Shown here one piece after another: positions 60,040 to 61,082 of a stretch of 61,082 nt of DNA (the first letter of the stretch is position 1; the number at the start of each line of letters is the position of its first letter). The stretch covers positions 1-61,082 of the forward strand of contig SCRO01000120.1 in assembly GCA_004298505.1 (NCBI GenBank), read 5' to 3'. The notes below the pieces were generated by a model, which was not told the origin of the DNA, made no database searches, and saw nothing but the letters and a program-made list of their open reading frames with translations. The DNA is from Rhodanobacter sp. GTDB lineage: Bacteria; Pseudomonadota; Gammaproteobacteria; Xanthomonadales; Rhodanobacteraceae. The position numbers were made by a program, and so were the translations under genes.

Positions 60040-60266
60040 CCCGATACGCGGGCGCTGACGTTTGGCTGCAGCTGCAGCCGTGAGCGGGTCACCGCGATGC
60101 TGCGTACGCTCGTCGCGATGAGGTGGAGGCGGCGCTGGCGGCCCGCGGCGATGAAATCGAGGTGATCTGCGAGTTCTGCGCGCCGCGCTACCAGTTCGAC
60201 CGGATCGACGCCGAACACCTGCTCAGCGAAGGCGCGGTACCCGGCGCACCAGCCACGGCCCAGTAG
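60040..60266 (+). pseudogene. hslO: 3' remnant of hslO (Hsp33) with a frameshift
   Basis: One frame reads ALTFGCSCSRERVTAMLRTL (CxC zinc motif, Cys at 60067 and 60073). A second frame continues RDEVEAALAARGDEIEVICE and FCAPRYQFDRIDAEHLL with the CxxC motif at 60168-60179, ending at the TAG at 60264-60266. Together they are the C-terminal redox switch of the chaperone Hsp33. Restoring one G near 60110 (CTCGTCGCG to CTCGGTCGCG) joins the frames. The first two-thirds of the gene is missing, so it is a remnant. The 59927-60039 stretch holds nothing else. Confidence 0.85.
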
Positions 60267-60280
60267 ATCCGGGATCCGCC

Positions 60281-61082
60281 TCAGGCGAGCAGCAGCGGCT
60301 TGTCCGTGCCGAGCCACGCGCTGGCCGGCTGCGCGGTGGCGAACAGGAAGCCCTGTCCGTAGCGACAACCCACGCGCAGCAAGGCCTGGCGCTGTGAGTC
60401 TTGCTCGATGCCCTCGGCGATCACCTTCATGTGCAGCGAGTCGGCCAGCACCTGGATCGCGCGGACCAGGGCCAGGCCCTGGGTTTCACCGTCATCCGGT
60501 GGCAGCTCGGTGATGAACGAGCGATCGATTTTCAGGCTCTCGAACGGGTACTGATGCAGGTAGCTGAGCGAGGAATAGCCGGTGCCGAAATCGTCCAGCG
60601 AGATGCCGACGCCGTTGTTGCGCAGGTTCTGCAGCATCTGCTTGACCTGGGTCGGATTTCCCAGCAGCGCGTGTTCGGTGACCTCGATATGGATGCAGTG
60701 GGTAGGGACGGCGTATTGGTCCAGCAGGGCAAGCAGGCGCTGATCGAGGTCGACCGAGCGGAAGTGCCGGCCGGATACATTGATGCTGATCGAGCCTTCG
60801 GTTCCGATCAGGCGTACCGCCTGGATGCATACCTGTTCGAAGATCTGCCAGTCGATCGCCTCGGCGCAGCCGCATTCCTCGGCGATCAGCAGGAAATCAT
60901 CCGGCAACAGCAGGCCGCGCCGGGGATGGTGCCAGCGCAGCAGGGCCTCGTAGCCGATCACGCGGCCGTCGGCCAGCGCGACGATCGGCTGGTAGTACGG
61001 TTCGAACTCGTTGCGGCTGAGCGCGTGGCGCAGGTCGCTCTCCATGTCCAGCAGCGACAGCGCCTCGCGGCGCAGACGGTCG
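60281..61082 (-). CDS. EAL-domain c-di-GMP phosphodiesterase, truncated by the window edge
   Basis: The visible part is an EAL domain: YEALLRWHHP, ISINVSGRHF, IEVTEHALL, LDDFGTGYSSLSYLHQYPF, KIDRSF and VIAEGIEQDSQ hold the metal and substrate residues of an active phosphodiesterase. An ATG at 61045 begins the domain, but the frame continues upstream to the edge (RRLRREALSLLDMESDLR), typical of the linker after a GGDEF domain. The full protein is therefore probably a GGDEF-EAL protein whose 5' part lies outside. Confidence 0.9.
   Translation of the reverse strand, partial: DRLRREALSLLDMESDLRHALSRNEFEPYYQPIVALADGRVIGYEALLRWHHPRRGLLLPDDFLLIAEECGCAEAIDWQIFEQVCIQAVRLIGTEGSISINVSGRHFRSVDLDQRLLALLDQYAVPTHCIHIEVTEHALLGNPTQVKQMLQNLRNNGVGISLDDFGTGYSSLSYLHQYPFESLKIDRSFITELPPDDGETQGLALVRAIQVLADSLHMKVIAEGIEQDSQRQALLRVGCRYGQGFLFATAQPASAWLGTDKPLLLA

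Overview
The window is GC-rich, densely coded and carries a nitrate-to-N2O denitrification island. Family-level resemblance suggests a Gammaproteobacterium of the Xanthomonadales/Lysobacterales type, close to Rhodanobacter. The clues are an nar operon that includes a parvulin gene, a copper NirK, a dispersed repeat reading KVTKRE(G/A) in one frame, REP elements of the GCATCGCCCGCnnGnGGGCTCCT type, and ybhGFSR/cecR-like genes. The taxon is an inference, not a measurement.

Layout. 1-3956: molybdenum cofactor genes (moaA, a moaC-moaB fusion, moeA, a small DUF7009-like gene). 4196-14934: nitrate respiration (narGHJI, a PpiC parvulin, two NarK transporters). 14935-15926: a decayed stretch with a dispersed repeat. 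15890-19595: a TetR-controlled carbonyl/electrophile detoxification operon (yqhD-like, curA-like, DJ-1/PfpI-like). 20121-26408: a third NarK preceded by a 47-codon ORF, copper nitrite reductase nirK, an outer-membrane porin, a 3' scar of another narK, and a TDT/SLAC1-type channel. 26879-27475: a stand-alone HD-GYP gene. 38932 down to 27734 (minus strand throughout): a three-gene NO reductase operon with an unusual two-heme NorC, then five coupled genes (TIM-barrel isomerase, LuxS, sedoheptulose-7-phosphate-cyclase-like enzyme, UbiG-like methyltransferase, UbiA-like prenyltransferase), then fnr and modABC. 39394-42652: PepSY protein, cytochrome b561 and a QseBC-like two-component system. 43047-53017: an APH/P-loop kinase fusion, a methyltransferase and a YbhGFSR-type drug exporter with its outer-membrane factor and TetR repressor. 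53291-54861: anaerobic/oxidative-stress genes (CopD-like, tpx, fdxA). 54881-61082: housekeeping and accessory genes (truncated GMC oxidoreductase, NTT-type transporter, CBS protein, glycosyltransferase, mtgA, edge-truncated EAL protein).

How it works together. An Fnr with C20, C23, C29 and C122 in exactly the E. coli positions is encoded in the window. FNR-like 14-mers (TTGAT-N4-ATCAA or close variants) lie upstream of moaA, narG, the small ORF/narK, nirK, the TDT channel, the nor operon, the CopD-like gene and (weakly) fdxA. Most have a -10-like hexamer at the spacing expected for class II activation. Mo uptake (ModABC), Moco synthesis (Moa/Moe), nitrate reduction (Nar), nitrate/nitrite traffic (NarK, porin, possibly TDT), nitrite reduction (NirK) and NO reduction (Nor) therefore look like one oxygen-controlled regulon. 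No nosZ is seen here.

The most novel-looking unit is the five-gene operon at 31374-35898, which joins C7-sugar cyclisation chemistry, LuxS and quinone-type methyl- and prenyltransferases. Several gene remnants (narK 3' end, beta-CASP nuclease, TauE/SafE, hslO) and an internally deleted GMC oxidoreductase show that the region has been rearranged repeatedly.
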